Counted from the first letter of the stretch, positions 31,155 to 40,480 are shown. The stretch is 43,496 bases of DNA from Deltaproteobacteria bacterium (GCA_021799495.1 JAJZAI010000027.1:1-43496); one strand, 5' to 3'. Numbers and translations: made by a program. The notes: a model not told the origin generated them from the sequence alone.

Positions 31155-32159
31155 ATGAAAGTTTTGGGAATTGAATCGTCATGCGATGACGCCGCCGCGG
31201 CGGTAATCGAAACCGGCGCGCCCGGAATCGCCACGGTGCGCGCGAGCGCCGTCGCGAATCAGGATGACATCCATCGCGCGTATGGCGGGGTGGTGCCCGA
31301 GCTGGCGTCGCGCAATCACGTGGTCGCGATCATGCCGGTAATCGCGCGCGCGCTTGCCGAGGCGGGAATCGCGCTCGCCGAGCTCGACGGAATCGCGGTG
31401 ACGCGCGGTCCCGGCCTGGTCGGCTCGCTGCTGGTCGGCCTGATGTGCGCGAAGGGGCTGGCGCAATCGAGCGGATTGCCGATGGTCGGCGTGAACCACC
31501 TCGAGGGCCATCTGCTGGCGCCCCTGCTGGAGCATCGGGTGGCGATGCCGTATCTCGCGCTGGTCGTTTCGGGAGGCCATACCGCGCTTTTCATGGTCGA
31601 GGATTTCGGCCGTTATCGCCGGCTCGGCGCCACGCGCGACGACGCCGCCGGCGAGGCCTTCGACAAAGCCGCTAAGCTGATGGGTCTGGGTTATCCGGGC
31701 GGCAAGATTATCGACGAGATGTCGCGCAAGGGCCGTCCGAACGGGGTGAAATTCCCGCGCGCTCGCGTCAAGGGCGCGCCGCTCGATTTCAGCTTCAGCG
31801 GCGTAAAAACCGCGGTCGCGGTCTTTCTTGCGAGCGAGGCCGGAGCGGCGACCGCGCGCGAAGATCTGGCCGCGAGTTTTCAGGAGGCGGTGGTCGAGAT
31901 GCTGGTGCGGCCGACGCTCGCGGCGGCGCGCGAGCACGGCGCCGAAACGATCGTCCTGACCGGCGGGGTCGCGGCGAATTCGCGACTGCGTGAGCGGCTG
32001 TCCGCCGCGGCCGCGGCCGACGGCCGGCGCGTGGTCGCGCCGTCATTCAGGTTCTGCACCGACAACGCCGCGATGATCGCGCTGGCCGGAAGCGTCCGGC
32101 TGATGCGCGGCGAGCGCGACCCGCTCACGCTCGACGCGGAGGCGAACCTGCCGCTGTGA
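31155..32159 (+). CDS. tsaD: TsaD, tRNA N6-threonylcarbamoyltransferase
   Basis: The 334-aa ASKHA-fold enzyme transfers threonylcarbamoyl to A37 of ANN-decoding tRNAs, working with TsaB and TsaE. The N-terminal VLGIESSCDDAAAAVIE, the metal-binding HxxxH in NHLEGHLLAP, the SGGHTALF loop and the C-terminal TGGVAANSRLRERL are canonical. The length is typical. The ATG at 31155 follows GGAG. It starts a long co-oriented cluster, and its TGA overlaps the GTG of rsmA. Confidence 0.97.
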   Translation: MKVLGIESSCDDAAAAVIETGAPGIATVRASAVANQDDIHRAYGGVVPELASRNHVVAIMPVIARALAEAGIALAELDGIAVTRGPGLVGSLLVGLMCAKGLAQSSGLPMVGVNHLEGHLLAPLLEHRVAMPYLALVVSGGHTALFMVEDFGRYRRLGATRDDAAGEAFDKAAKLMGLGYPGGKIIDEMSRKGRPNGVKFPRARVKGAPLDFSFSGVKTAVAVFLASEAGAATAREDLAASFQEAVVEMLVRPTLAAAREHGAETIVLTGGVAANSRLRERLSAAAAADGRRVVAPSFRFCTDNAAMIALAGSVRLMRGERDPLTLDAEANLPL

Positions 32160-33073
32160 GGCGAGCGCGGACCTCGCGCGCGGCTCCGCCCGTGGAAACG
32201 ATCCCGGCCGCGAGCGCCGAACGTCCGACGGCCGCGCTGGCGGCGGCGGGCGTGATTCCGAGCCGTGCGCGCGGACAGAATTTCCTCGTGCAGCCGCGCG
32301 TCGCGGACCGGATTGTCGCGCTGGCGCATCTGGAAGCGGGCGAGACCGCGCTCGAAATCGGACCGGGGTTGGGAATCCTGACGGAGCGAATCGCGGCGGC
32401 GCCGGTCGGCCGGATAATCTTGGTCGAACTCGACGCGCGGCTCGCGGCGCGGCTTGCGCAACGCTTCGGGGCCGACCCGCGCGTCGTGGTCGTGAATCGC
32501 GATTTCATGGCGTTGGAGCCCGGCCAGATTGCGGATGCGGCGCCGATCAAGGTGATTGGAAATCTTCCGTTCAATTCCGCCGCCGCGATTCTCGAGCGGC
32601 TCGCGGCGCTGCGCGGGCGGATCGCGCGGATGACCCTGATGTTCCAGCGCGAGGTGGGCGAACGGATTCGGGCGCAGCCGGGTGCGCCGGCCTATGGCGC
32701 GCTCAGCGTTTACACCGCGCTCTATTGGGAGATCGCGGAACATTTTCGCGTCGGCGCCGGATGTTTCCATCCGCGGCCCAAAGTCGATGCGGAAGTGCTC
32801 GCGTTCGCGCCGCGCATGGATGAAGTCGGCGGTCCGGCCCGGGAGCGGGCGATCCTGGCGGCGATTCGCGCGGCGTTTTCGGCGCCGCGCAAGACGCTGC
32901 GCAACGCGCTGGGCCATACGCTGGGGATGCCGCCCGCGGCGGTCGAGAGCGCGCTGCTCGACGCGGGAATCGATCCGGCGGCGCGGGCCGGAACGCTGGG
33001 GATTCAGCAATTCGCGCGGCTGGCGCAAACGATCGAGCGCGAACAGGCCGCATGGGGGAAGCGCGATGCCTGA
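32156..33073 (+). CDS. rsmA: RsmA/KsgA, 16S rRNA adenine dimethyltransferase
   Basis: This 305-aa enzyme dimethylates A1518 and A1519 of 16S rRNA. Landmarks are GQNFLVQPRVADRI, motif I ALEIGPGLGILTERI, the catalytic motif IV as NLPFNSAA (Phe in place of the usual Tyr) and the C-terminal FHPRPKVDAEVL and APRKTLRNAL. The first 35 residues are an Arg/Ala-rich extension, so translation may begin later. The GTG at 32156 overlaps the tsaD stop by 4 bases. The mutM gene overlaps its 3' end. Confidence 0.95.
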   Translation: MRRARTSRAAPPVETIPAASAERPTAALAAAGVIPSRARGQNFLVQPRVADRIVALAHLEAGETALEIGPGLGILTERIAAAPVGRIILVELDARLAARLAQRFGADPRVVVVNRDFMALEPGQIADAAPIKVIGNLPFNSAAAILERLAALRGRIARMTLMFQREVGERIRAQPGAPAYGALSVYTALYWEIAEHFRVGAGCFHPRPKVDAEVLAFAPRMDEVGGPARERAILAAIRAAFSAPRKTLRNALGHTLGMPPAAVESALLDAGIDPAARAGTLGIQQFARLAQTIEREQAAWGKRDA

Positions 33074-33899
33074 ATTGCCGGAAGTTGAATCGCTGCGGCG
33101 GATTCTCGCGCGCAGCGCCAGGGGCCGCACCATTGTCTCGGCCGCCGTGCGCGAAAAGCGTTTGCGGCGGGCGTTGGGCGACGAAGTGGCCGATTCCGTC
33201 GCGGGCCGCGCGATCGTCGAAATCGGCCGCCGCGCCAAGTACCTGCTGATCGAGCTGGGTGGCGGTATGGCGCTGATGGTCCATCTGGGAATGAGCGGCA
33301 GCCTGACGCATCGCCGCGACGGTTTCGATCCCGGCCCCTTCGATCCGCGGCACGATCACGTCGAATTCGCGCTCGACGACGGCAGCCGATTGGTTTACAA
33401 CGACCCGCGCCGCTTCGGCCTGATCAAGCTGATGCGGCAGGCGGAGCTGGCAAGCGCGGCCGAGTTGCGAGGTCTGGGGCCCGAGCCGCTCAGCGGAGAT
33501 TTCAGCGCCGAATATTTCTGGCGCGCGACGCGCGGCCGCAAGGCGGCCGTCAAAACGCTGCTGATGGACCAGCGGATCGTGGCGGGGGTGGGCAATATTT
33601 ACGCCTCCGAGATACTTTTCCGCGCCGGCGTGCGGCCGACGCGCCGCGCGGGCCGCGTCACGCGCGCCGAAGCCGGGCGTATCGCGGCGCACACGCCGGC
33701 TGTATTGAGCGAAGCGATCGGCGGCGGCGGCACGACGTTTCGCAGCTATCGCGATTCGCGCGGCCAGCCGGGCCGCTTCGCCAAGCGGCTGCAGGTTTAC
33801 GATCGCGAGGGCAAGCCCTGCGTCACGTGCGGCGCGGCGATCCGTCAGGCGATCGTCGGGCAGCGGTCCAGCTTCTACTGCCCCCACTGCCAAAAATGA
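33066..33899 (+). CDS. mutM: Formamidopyrimidine-DNA glycosylase
   Basis: This 277-aa Fpg/MutM removes oxidised purines such as 8-oxoguanine. The N-terminal PELPEVE places the catalytic Pro at position 2 after Met removal. HLGMSG and YNDPRRFG are present, with the helix-two-turns-helix GVGNIYASEILFRAGV. The C-terminal zinc finger is C-x2-C-x16-C-x2-C, ending CPHCQK. All parts are intact. Its start overlaps rsmA by 8 bases, and its stop overlaps the next small ORF. Confidence 0.97.
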   Translation: MPELPEVESLRRILARSARGRTIVSAAVREKRLRRALGDEVADSVAGRAIVEIGRRAKYLLIELGGGMALMVHLGMSGSLTHRRDGFDPGPFDPRHDHVEFALDDGSRLVYNDPRRFGLIKLMRQAELASAAELRGLGPEPLSGDFSAEYFWRATRGRKAAVKTLLMDQRIVAGVGNIYASEILFRAGVRPTRRAGRVTRAEAGRIAAHTPAVLSEAIGGGGTTFRSYRDSRGQPGRFAKRLQVYDREGKPCVTCGAAIRQAIVGQRSSFYCPHCQK

Positions 33900-34090
33900 A
33901 CGAAGGGCGTGACGGGCAATGGCGCCACGCCGGCGCCGCACGTAATCTGATGCCGGTGTCAGAGTTCAAAATCCGCACGTCCGGCCGAATCGCGCCGGCC
34001 GATATCACCGCCGAGGTCGAAGCGGCGGTGGCGCGCGCCGGCATGCGCGGTCCCGGCACGAGTCGCGCCGGCGAACGGAGCGCGGCATGA
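33896..34090 (+). CDS. Small ORF resembling a truncated YjbQ/UPF0047 N-terminus
   Basis: The 64-aa product starts on the mutM stop (ATGA) and ends overlapping the pilD start (ATGA), so it is part of the operon. Residues 18-52 (MPVSEFKIRTSGRIAPADIT, then EVEAAVARAGMRG) resemble the first 35 residues of YjbQ/UPF0047 proteins. The sequence then stops being similar and lacks the rest of that domain, about 100 residues with the conserved HTT motif. It may be a remnant that was kept as a coupling ORF, or a chance resemblance in a genuine short gene. The base composition is like its neighbours. Confidence 0.5.
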   Translation: MNEGRDGQWRHAGAARNLMPVSEFKIRTSGRIAPADITAEVEAAVARAGMRGPGTSRAGERSAA

Positions 34091-34959
34091 CGGATTTCCC
34101 GCGCGGCCTTGGCGCGGCGCTCGCTTTTATTCTGGGAGCTTGCGCCGGCAGTTTCGTCAACGTCGTCGCCTATCGGTTGCCGCGCGAAATCCCGCTCGCG
34201 ACGCCGCGATCGTTCTGCCCGCGATGCAACCGGCCAATTCCCTTCTACGCGAATATTCCGATCCTCGCCTATCTCGGATTGCGCGGGCGCTGCCTGATGT
34301 GCGGCAGGGCCATACCATTCCGCTACTTCCTGACCGAACTCGCGATGGGCGTGGCCGGCGCCTATCTCTATCTGTATTTCACGCCCGAACGCGCGCTGGC
34401 CCGGTTCGTCTTTTGCGCCGCGCTCTACGCGGTCGCGCTGATCGATTACGACTGGCGCGTCATTCCCAACGTCATCACCTTTTTCGGCATCCCCGTGGGG
34501 CTGGCGTGCGCCGCGTTCGTGATGCCCGAGGTGGGACTGCGCAGCGCGCTGATTGGCGCGGTCGCCGGCGGCGGCGCGTTGTTTATCACCGGCGAGGCCT
34601 ATCTCTTGCTGCGCCGGCAGGAGGGAGTCGGCCTGGGCGACGTCTGGCTGCTCGGGATGATCGGCGCGTTTATCGGATGGCCGGGGGTGCTTTTCACGCT
34701 CTTCTTCGGCTCGCTGTTCGGCACGGTTGGAGGGATCGTTTTCGCGCTCGCCGGAGGCGCGCCCGCGCCTCCCGACGAGGTCGTGCCGCAAGCGATCGCA
34801 GAGGTCACCGGCGTTCGGCGCGGCGTCGCGCCGGAAGATCATCCGGGCGGTCCGTCCCTGATGCGAACCGAAGTTCCCTTCGGTCCTTTCCTTGCGCTCG
34901 CCGCCGCGGCTTACACGCTGTTTCAGCCGCAACTGCTTCATTGGTATCTTTCGCGCTGA
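34087..34959 (+). CDS. pilD: Prepilin peptidase / N-methyltransferase
   Basis: This 290-aa bifunctional A24 aspartic protease cleaves and methylates type IV pilins and type II pseudopilins. The N-terminal domain has GACAGSFVNVVAYRLPREI and two CxxC pairs (CPRC and CLMC). The catalytic aspartates are in ALIDYDWRVIPN and GLGDVWLLG. The second motif usually reads GxGDxK, whereas here a Trp follows GDV. About seven membrane helices are apparent. A central hydrophilic insert with APAPPDEV lies before the last helix. Pilin genes are not in this window. The next gene overlaps its stop. Confidence 0.93.
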   Translation: MTDFPRGLGAALAFILGACAGSFVNVVAYRLPREIPLATPRSFCPRCNRPIPFYANIPILAYLGLRGRCLMCGRAIPFRYFLTELAMGVAGAYLYLYFTPERALARFVFCAALYAVALIDYDWRVIPNVITFFGIPVGLACAAFVMPEVGLRSALIGAVAGGGALFITGEAYLLLRRQEGVGLGDVWLLGMIGAFIGWPGVLFTLFFGSLFGTVGGIVFALAGGAPAPPDEVVPQAIAEVTGVRRGVAPEDHPGGPSLMRTEVPFGPFLALAAAAYTLFQPQLLHWYLSR

Positions 34960-35597
34960 TGGGCCGCGGGATGTTCATCACGCTTGAAGGCGTCGAAGGA
35001 TCGGGCAAGACCACGCAGTCCGCGCTGGTCGCCGAGGCTTTGCGCGCCGCCGGACGCGTCGTCAGCGTGACTCACGAGCCGGGCGGAACACGCGCGGGCG
35101 AGGCGATACGCGCCATTTTCCTCGATCCGGCGATAAAGCTCGAAGTGGCCGCGGAACTGTTGCTGGTGCTGGCCGATCGCGCACAGCATGTGCGCGAAAA
35201 GCTGCGCCCGGCGTTGCAGGCCGGCGAGATTGTGATTTCGGATCGCTACTCCGATTCGACCGCGGCCTACCAGGGTTACGGCCGCGGTTTCGATTTGAAA
35301 CTGCTCGCGGAGCTTAACCGGCTGGCCAGCGACGGGATGCGTCCCGATTTGACGTTCGTCCTCGACTGTCCGGCGGAAATCGGCCTGGAGCGTTCGCGCG
35401 CGCGGCGCGGGCCGGGCGCCGATCGGCCGGACCGTTTCGAGGGCGAGCGCATCGAATTTCATCGCCGGGTTCGCGACGGCTTTCTCGCGATCGCGCGGGC
35501 CGAACCCGGCCGCGTAATCGTGGTCGATGCGACGGCGCCGCGCGCCGCGGTAACGGCGCGGGTCGTCGCGGAAATCAACGCGCGGACCGCCGCCTGA
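34959..35597 (+). CDS. tmk: Thymidylate kinase
   Basis: This 212-aa enzyme phosphorylates dTMP to dTDP. The P-loop GVEGSGKTTQ, the DR(Y/H)-type segment SDRYSDSTAAYQGYGRG and the LID-like region SRARRGPGADRPDRFEGE are all visible. The LID region carries several arginines, as in the type II (E. coli-like) kinases. The ATG at 34959 shares its A with the pilD TGA; a second ATG at 34971 could also be used. The holB start overlaps its own stop, which matches the widely conserved tmk-holB pairing. Confidence 0.96.
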   Translation: MGRGMFITLEGVEGSGKTTQSALVAEALRAAGRVVSVTHEPGGTRAGEAIRAIFLDPAIKLEVAAELLLVLADRAQHVREKLRPALQAGEIVISDRYSDSTAAYQGYGRGFDLKLLAELNRLASDGMRPDLTFVLDCPAEIGLERSRARRGPGADRPDRFEGERIEFHRRVRDGFLAIARAEPGRVIVVDATAPRAAVTARVVAEINARTAA

Positions 35598-36652
35598 TGG
35601 CGCTTGCGGGAATCGCGGGAAACCGCGGGCTGATCGCGGCGCTCGAAGCCGAAATCGCGCGCCGGCCGTCGCACGCTTACCTGTTCGCCGGGCCGCGCGG
35701 CGTCGGCAAGGCGCTGGTGGCGGCCGGTATCGCCCACGAAATTTTGTGCGAACGCGGACCCGGTTCGGGCTTCTGTTGCGATCCGATCGCCTGTCCGGTG
35801 CGCGCGGCGTCGGCCGCGCCAGGCGGGCGCGCGCGCGCGGCGGATTCAACCGGGCGTTGCGAATGCTGTCCGGCGTGCGTGCAGGTCGCGATGGGCGTCC
35901 ATCCGGATTTCGTGCGTATCGCCCGTCTTCCCAACCGCAGCGACGTTTTGATCGAACAGGTGCGCGATTTGATCGAGAAGCTCGGCGTGCGCCCCGCGCG
36001 CGGTTCGCGCCGCGTGGCGATAATCGACGACGCCGAAACGCTGAATCTGCCGGCCCAGAATGCGCTTCTGAAAACTCTCGAGGAGCCGCCCGGCCATACG
36101 ATTATTTTTTTGATCGCGCAGAGCGAACGCGCGCTGCTGGAAACCGTGCGGTCGCGGCTGCGTCCGGTCCGGTTCGCGCCGCTCGAACCGGCCGAAATCG
36201 CCGCGGTGCTCGAACATCGCGCCGGATTGGACCCGCAACGCGCGCTCGACGTGGCGCGGCTGGCGCGCAGCAGCGCCGCCCGCGCGCTCGAGATGGCCGC
36301 CGGCGAAGAACCTCCATCCGCCGCCCTGCTGGCGGCGCTGGAGCGCGCGCCGGCGCTTGATTTCCCCGCGATTCAGGCGCTGGCGCAGGAATTTTTCGGC
36401 GCGCGCGAGCAGGCGGTGGAAAATTTCGAGCTAATCGCGCGGCTGATCGAGGAAATGCTATGCTCGAAACTGCTCGACTCGAATTCCGCCGCCGCATCGC
36501 GCGGACTGGCCGGGCGCGCAGGCGCGGAGACGCTGGCCGTGATTGGCGACGCCGCGCTCGACGCCGCCGCGGCGGTTGAGGCGATGGCCAACCCCCGCCT
36601 TCAGGCGGAGCGTTTCTGGTTGGAAGCGGGCCGGGCGCTGAGGGGTGAATAG
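35597..36652 (+). CDS. holB: DNA polymerase III delta' subunit
   Basis: The 351-aa AAA+ clamp-loader subunit has a degenerate P-loop GPRGVGKALVA and the zinc-module cysteines (CDPIACP...CECCPAC), with an extra Ala/Arg/Gly-rich insert between them. The sensor region is VAIIDDAETLNLPAQNALLKTLEEPP, followed by SRLRPVRFAPL. Delta' acts as the stator of the clamp loader. The start overlaps tmk and the stop overlaps the ricT GTG, consistent with strict translational coupling. Confidence 0.95.
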   Translation: MALAGIAGNRGLIAALEAEIARRPSHAYLFAGPRGVGKALVAAGIAHEILCERGPGSGFCCDPIACPVRAASAAPGGRARAADSTGRCECCPACVQVAMGVHPDFVRIARLPNRSDVLIEQVRDLIEKLGVRPARGSRRVAIIDDAETLNLPAQNALLKTLEEPPGHTIIFLIAQSERALLETVRSRLRPVRFAPLEPAEIAAVLEHRAGLDPQRALDVARLARSSAARALEMAAGEEPPSAALLAALERAPALDFPAIQALAQEFFGAREQAVENFELIARLIEEMLCSKLLDSNSAAASRGLAGRAGAETLAVIGDAALDAAAAVEAMANPRLQAERFWLEAGRALRGE

Positions 36653-37506
36653 TGGCCGCCGATATCGATCCACTTGAAAGCGGTTCGGTTGAACCGAAAA
36701 TTGTCGCCGTCAGCCTGTTTCCCGCCGGCCGCCTGCATAATTTTCTCGCCGGCGATCTCGTGCTGCGTCGCGGCGACCGCGTGCTGGTCGAGAGCGAGGC
36801 GGGTCCGTGTCTTGGCACGGTTGAAATTCCGCCGCACGAACCGGCGTTGACGCTCGATTTGGCCGCGCTCAAGCCGATCGTGCGCGTGGCCGGCGATCGC
36901 GATTTGCGGCTGGAGGAGGATTTGCTCGGCCGCGAACATCAGGCGGAGCGGCTTTGCGTCGCGCGGATTCGCGAACGCGGCCTTGCGATGAAGCTGGTGC
37001 GCGTGGAATTCGCGTGGGACGGCCGCAAAGCGACCTTCTATTTTTCGGCCGAAACCCGCGTCGATTTCCGCGAGCTGGTGCGCGACCTCGCGACCACGCT
37101 GCGGGTGCGGATCGAAATGAAGCAAATCGGTTCGCGCGACGAAGCCAAGGTCGCCGGAGGAATCGGCGCGTGCGGACGCGAACTGTGCTGTTCGTCGTGG
37201 CTGCGCGACTTTGAGGCGGTGACGGTCAAAATGGCGCGCGAGCAGGGACTGGCGCTGCATCCCTCGCGGCTGGCCGGGATGTGCGGCAAGCTCAAGTGCT
37301 GCCTGCGCTACGAATACGCCTCGTACGTCGAACTGAAGCGCGCGTTGCCGAACATCGGCAAACACGTCGAATCGGTGGCCGGTTCGGGCAAAGTCGTGCG
37401 GCAGAATATCCTAAAGCAGACCGTGCTGATTCAGCGCGAGGATGACGGCGGCGTGGTCGAGGCGACGCTCGAACAACTGGTCGCCGCGCGCGACTCCGGC
37501 GCATGA
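36652..37506 (+). CDS. ricT: PSP1-domain protein RicT (YaaT)
   Basis: This 284-aa PSP1 C-terminal domain protein has the RicT signature: two cysteine clusters, CGRELCCSSWL and CGKLKCCLRYE, that bind Fe-S clusters in the Bacillus RicAFT complex, which governs RNA processing. The N-terminal PSP1 part includes GTVEIPPHEP and RVEFAWDGRKATFYF. A role in RNA maturation is inferred from the family. It starts with GTG on the holB TAG stop. metG follows after 37 bases, a very common order. Confidence 0.93.
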   Translation: MAADIDPLESGSVEPKIVAVSLFPAGRLHNFLAGDLVLRRGDRVLVESEAGPCLGTVEIPPHEPALTLDLAALKPIVRVAGDRDLRLEEDLLGREHQAERLCVARIRERGLAMKLVRVEFAWDGRKATFYFSAETRVDFRELVRDLATTLRVRIEMKQIGSRDEAKVAGGIGACGRELCCSSWLRDFEAVTVKMAREQGLALHPSRLAGMCGKLKCCLRYEYASYVELKRALPNIGKHVESVAGSGKVVRQNILKQTVLIQREDDGGVVEATLEQLVAARDSGA

Positions 37507-37543
37507 TCGGCCGATCGCCGCGGCCCAATCCGGCGACTTCACG

Positions 37544-39100
37544 ATGTCAGACCGAATTCATATCACCACCGCGATTTTTTATTGCAACGGCGCGCCGCAC
37601 GTCGGCAGCGCTTACGAGGCGCTCGCCGCCGACGTGTTCGCGCGCGCGATGCGCCGGCGCCACGGCGCGGACCACGTCAGCTTTCTGAGCGGCACCGACG
37701 AACACGGCGATAAAATCCGCCGCGCCGCGCTGGCCGAGGGGCTTGCGCCCAAGGCGTACACCGACAAGATGAGCGCGCTGTTCCGCGACGTCTTCGCGGG
37801 CCTGAACACGACCTTCGATTACTGGGTGCGCACCACCGACGCCGCACATGAAAAATTCGTCCAGGAGATGCTCACGCGGACGAATCAGCGCGGCGATATC
37901 TATTTCCGCGACTACGAGGGGCTTTACTGCGTCGATTGCGAGCGTTTCTATACCGAAAAAGAATTGCTTCCGGGCAATGTCTGCCCCGCGCACAACCGCC
38001 CGGTCGAGCTGATCAGCGAAGGCAACTACTTCCTGCGCATCGACAAGTACCGCGACGAGGTGCGCAAAAAAATCGAATCCGACGAACTGAGTATCCGGCC
38101 GGTGCGCTACAAGAACGAAGCGCTCAACATGCTGGCCGAACCGCTCGCGGATCTATGCATCTCGCGGCCCAAGACGCGGCTCGACTGGGGAATCGAAATT
38201 CCCTTCGATAATCGTTACGTCACCTATGTCTGGTACGACGCCTTCTGGGCGTATGTCAGCGCGCCGGCGGCGCGGCTCGGGCTCGACGCATTCATGTCCG
38301 GCGCATGGCCGCATACCGAACATTTCATCGGCAAGGACATCCTGAAAACTCACGCGGTTTATTGGCCGCCGATCCTGCTGGCGGCGGGCCTGCCGCTGCC
38401 GCGCCATCTGAATGTTCACGGATGGCTCAATTTCGGCGGTTCGCGGATGTCGAAAAGCTCGGGCAACGTGCGCGATCCGCTGTACTACGAAACCACTTTC
38501 GGCCCCGACGTGCTGCGCTACTTCGTGATGCGCGAAGTGGTCTATGGACTCGACGGCGATTTTTCCGAAGAGCGCCTGATCGAACGCTACAACGCGGACT
38601 TGGCGAACGATCTTGGCAATTTGACCAGCCGCGTGCTCGCGATGGCTCAACGCTATCTTGGCGGCGCGCTCACGGCTTCCGCGAACGCGGACGGCGACGA
38701 CGATCAAAACCACACGCTCGCGCGAGCGCTGCACGGATTGGAAGGTCGCGTCTCCGATCTCGCGGCGGAACTGGCGTTTAATCGCGCGCTCGAGGCGATC
38801 TGGCAGGCGCTCGACGTCGCCAATAAATATGTCGCGGCGACGGCGCCGTTCACGCTCGCCAAAGATCCCGCGAACCTGCCGCGCGTCGGCGCGATTCTCG
38901 CCAATCTGGTCGAAGCGTTGCGCGTGATTGCCGACACACTGGAGCCGTTCATGCCGGTTACGTCCGGCAAAATCCTCGCGCTCCTGAACGTCGATGCGGT
39001 TACCGCGCGCAAGCCGTTCGGCGAAGGAATCAAGCCCGGCCACAAGGTGAATCCGCCGATCGCGCTGTTTCCGCGGATCGAAAAGCCCAGATCCGCGTGA
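37544..39100 (+). CDS. metG: Methionyl-tRNA synthetase
   Basis: This 518-aa class I synthetase charges tRNA-Met. The HIGH motif is PHVGSAYEA, preceded by TTAIFYCNGAPH. The zinc-knuckle region is CVDCERFYTEKEL...GNVCPAHNRPVE (one of the usual four ligands is replaced by His). WYDAFWAYVS and the KMSKS motif RMSKSSGN follow, then the anticodon-binding helical domain with the NDLGNLTSRVLAM segment. No C-terminal tRNA-binding EMAP domain is present. The ATG at 37544 gives the exact family N-terminus. Confidence 0.96.
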   Translation: MSDRIHITTAIFYCNGAPHVGSAYEALAADVFARAMRRRHGADHVSFLSGTDEHGDKIRRAALAEGLAPKAYTDKMSALFRDVFAGLNTTFDYWVRTTDAAHEKFVQEMLTRTNQRGDIYFRDYEGLYCVDCERFYTEKELLPGNVCPAHNRPVELISEGNYFLRIDKYRDEVRKKIESDELSIRPVRYKNEALNMLAEPLADLCISRPKTRLDWGIEIPFDNRYVTYVWYDAFWAYVSAPAARLGLDAFMSGAWPHTEHFIGKDILKTHAVYWPPILLAAGLPLPRHLNVHGWLNFGGSRMSKSSGNVRDPLYYETTFGPDVLRYFVMREVVYGLDGDFSEERLIERYNADLANDLGNLTSRVLAMAQRYLGGALTASANADGDDDQNHTLARALHGLEGRVSDLAAELAFNRALEAIWQALDVANKYVAATAPFTLAKDPANLPRVGAILANLVEALRVIADTLEPFMPVTSGKILALLNVDAVTARKPFGEGIKPGHKVNPPIALFPRIEKPRSA

Positions 39101-39133
39101 TTTTTTCGTGAGCCGAACCGACTCCGCACCGTG

Positions 39134-39919
39134 ATGACGCCGCTGGTCGATACGCATTGTCATCTTGCCGACCCGAAACTCCGGCCTGACGCCGACGCGG
39201 TAATCGAGCGCGGCCGCGCAGCTGGAGTACGCGCGTTCGTGTCGGTGGGCGCGATTGGAACGATCGAAACCGACGCGGCGACGGTCGCGATCGCCGAGCG
39301 GTATCTCGACGTTTACGCGGTCGTCGGAGTGCATCCGCACGACGCGGCCGGCGCCGATTCGCGCCGGTTCGATCAGTTGCGCGAACTCGCACGCTCCTCG
39401 CGCGTGCTTGCGATCGGCGAGACCGGGCTGGATTTTCACTATCTCCATTCGCCGCGCGAGGCGCAGGAAGCGGCGCTCCGCCGCCATCTGGAATTGGCCG
39501 CGGAACTCGACCGTCCGATCGTGATTCACTGCCGCGCCGCCGAGGCTCGTCTCGTCGAAATCGTGCGCGAAGTCGGGATGCCGCGGCGCGCCGGCGTGAT
39601 CCATTGTTTCACCGGCGACGCGGCGGCGGCGCGCGAATTCCTCGCCCTCGGTTTTTTCATCTCGTTTTCGGGAATCCTGACCTTCAAGAACGCCGGCGCG
39701 CTGCGCGAGGCCGCTCAGGTCGTTCCGGATGATCGCGTGCTGGTTGAAACCGACGCGCCTTATCTCGCGCCCGAACCGTATCGCGGCCGGGTCAACGAGC
39801 CGGCCTACGTATCGCGCACGCTCGCGGCTCTCGCCCGCTTGAAAGACACCGCGCCCGAGACGCTTGCCGATCGCGTTCTCGAAAACGCTTCGCGCCTGTT
39901 CGGATTCGCGGCCGGCTGA
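39134..39919 (+). CDS. tatD: TatD-family metal-dependent DNase
   Basis: This 261-aa TIM-barrel hydrolase of the TatD/YcfH type probably has 3'-5' exonuclease or D-aminoacyl deacylase activity. Metal ligands are visible as DTHCHL at the N-terminus, the Glu in IGETGLDFHY, HCR in VIHCRAAE, HCF in VIHCFTGD and the ETDAPYLAPEP signature. It follows metG by 33 bases, the standard metG-tatD order. A GTG three bases upstream of the ATG could be used instead. It is the last gene of the long cluster. Confidence 0.94.
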   Translation: MTPLVDTHCHLADPKLRPDADAVIERGRAAGVRAFVSVGAIGTIETDAATVAIAERYLDVYAVVGVHPHDAAGADSRRFDQLRELARSSRVLAIGETGLDFHYLHSPREAQEAALRRHLELAAELDRPIVIHCRAAEARLVEIVREVGMPRRAGVIHCFTGDAAAAREFLALGFFISFSGILTFKNAGALREAAQVVPDDRVLVETDAPYLAPEPYRGRVNEPAYVSRTLAALARLKDTAPETLADRVLENASRLFGFAAG

Positions 39920-39973
39920 TTTCGACCCGGCGCCGCTTCACATTATCCGGCGGTTCGGGGTTATAACCGCACG

Positions 39974-40480
39974 ATGGAGCCCGACGGGAATTTTCCGCTT
40001 CCGCCGCCTTTTGACGAGGCGGTGCGCCGGCACGAGCATGAACTGATGCGCTACCTGATGCGCACGACGCGCGATCGGGAAGACGCGCTCGACGTGTTCC
40101 AGGAGATGTGGCTGCGGGCGTATCGCGCATGGCCGACGCTCGCTTCCGCCGAGGGCGTCCGGCCGTGGCTTTATCGTATCGCGACCAATCTTTGCCTGAA
40201 TCGAAGCCGCGACCGGATGCGCCGCGCGCGCGTAATCGCGGAAGACGCGCCGGAGTTCGTATCCGAAACCTCAAGCATCAACGGATCGAACGAAGCGGTG
40301 GTCCATCTGCGGGACGCGATCGCGGCGCTGCCGAGCAAGCAGCGCGAAGCGTTCGTGATGCGCAAGTTCGGCGGACTTGATTACGAAGAAATCGCCGCGG
40401 CGCTTGCGTGCTCGCCCGAAAGCGCGCGCGCCGGCGTATATCAGGCGCTCAAAAAACTGCGCGCCGCGGCAGGAGGTTGA
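39974..40480 (+). CDS. ECF-type RNA polymerase sigma factor
   Basis: This 168-aa sigma-70 family factor has region 2 (HEHELMRYLMRTTRDREDAL, VFQEMWLRAYRAWP, WLYRIATNLCLNRSR) and region 4 (LPSKQREAFVMRKFGGLDYE, ALACSPESARAGVYQALKKL). It directs polymerase to a small set of stress promoters. No anti-sigma gene of the usual zinc (ZAS) or membrane type follows; instead the Ogt-Ada protein starts 8 bases after its stop, with AGGAGG inside the sigma 3' end. That gene is thus a candidate for its control partner or its main target. Confidence 0.93.
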   Translation: MEPDGNFPLPPPFDEAVRRHEHELMRYLMRTTRDREDALDVFQEMWLRAYRAWPTLASAEGVRPWLYRIATNLCLNRSRDRMRRARVIAEDAPEFVSETSSINGSNEAVVHLRDAIAALPSKQREAFVMRKFGGLDYEEIAAALACSPESARAGVYQALKKLRAAAGG

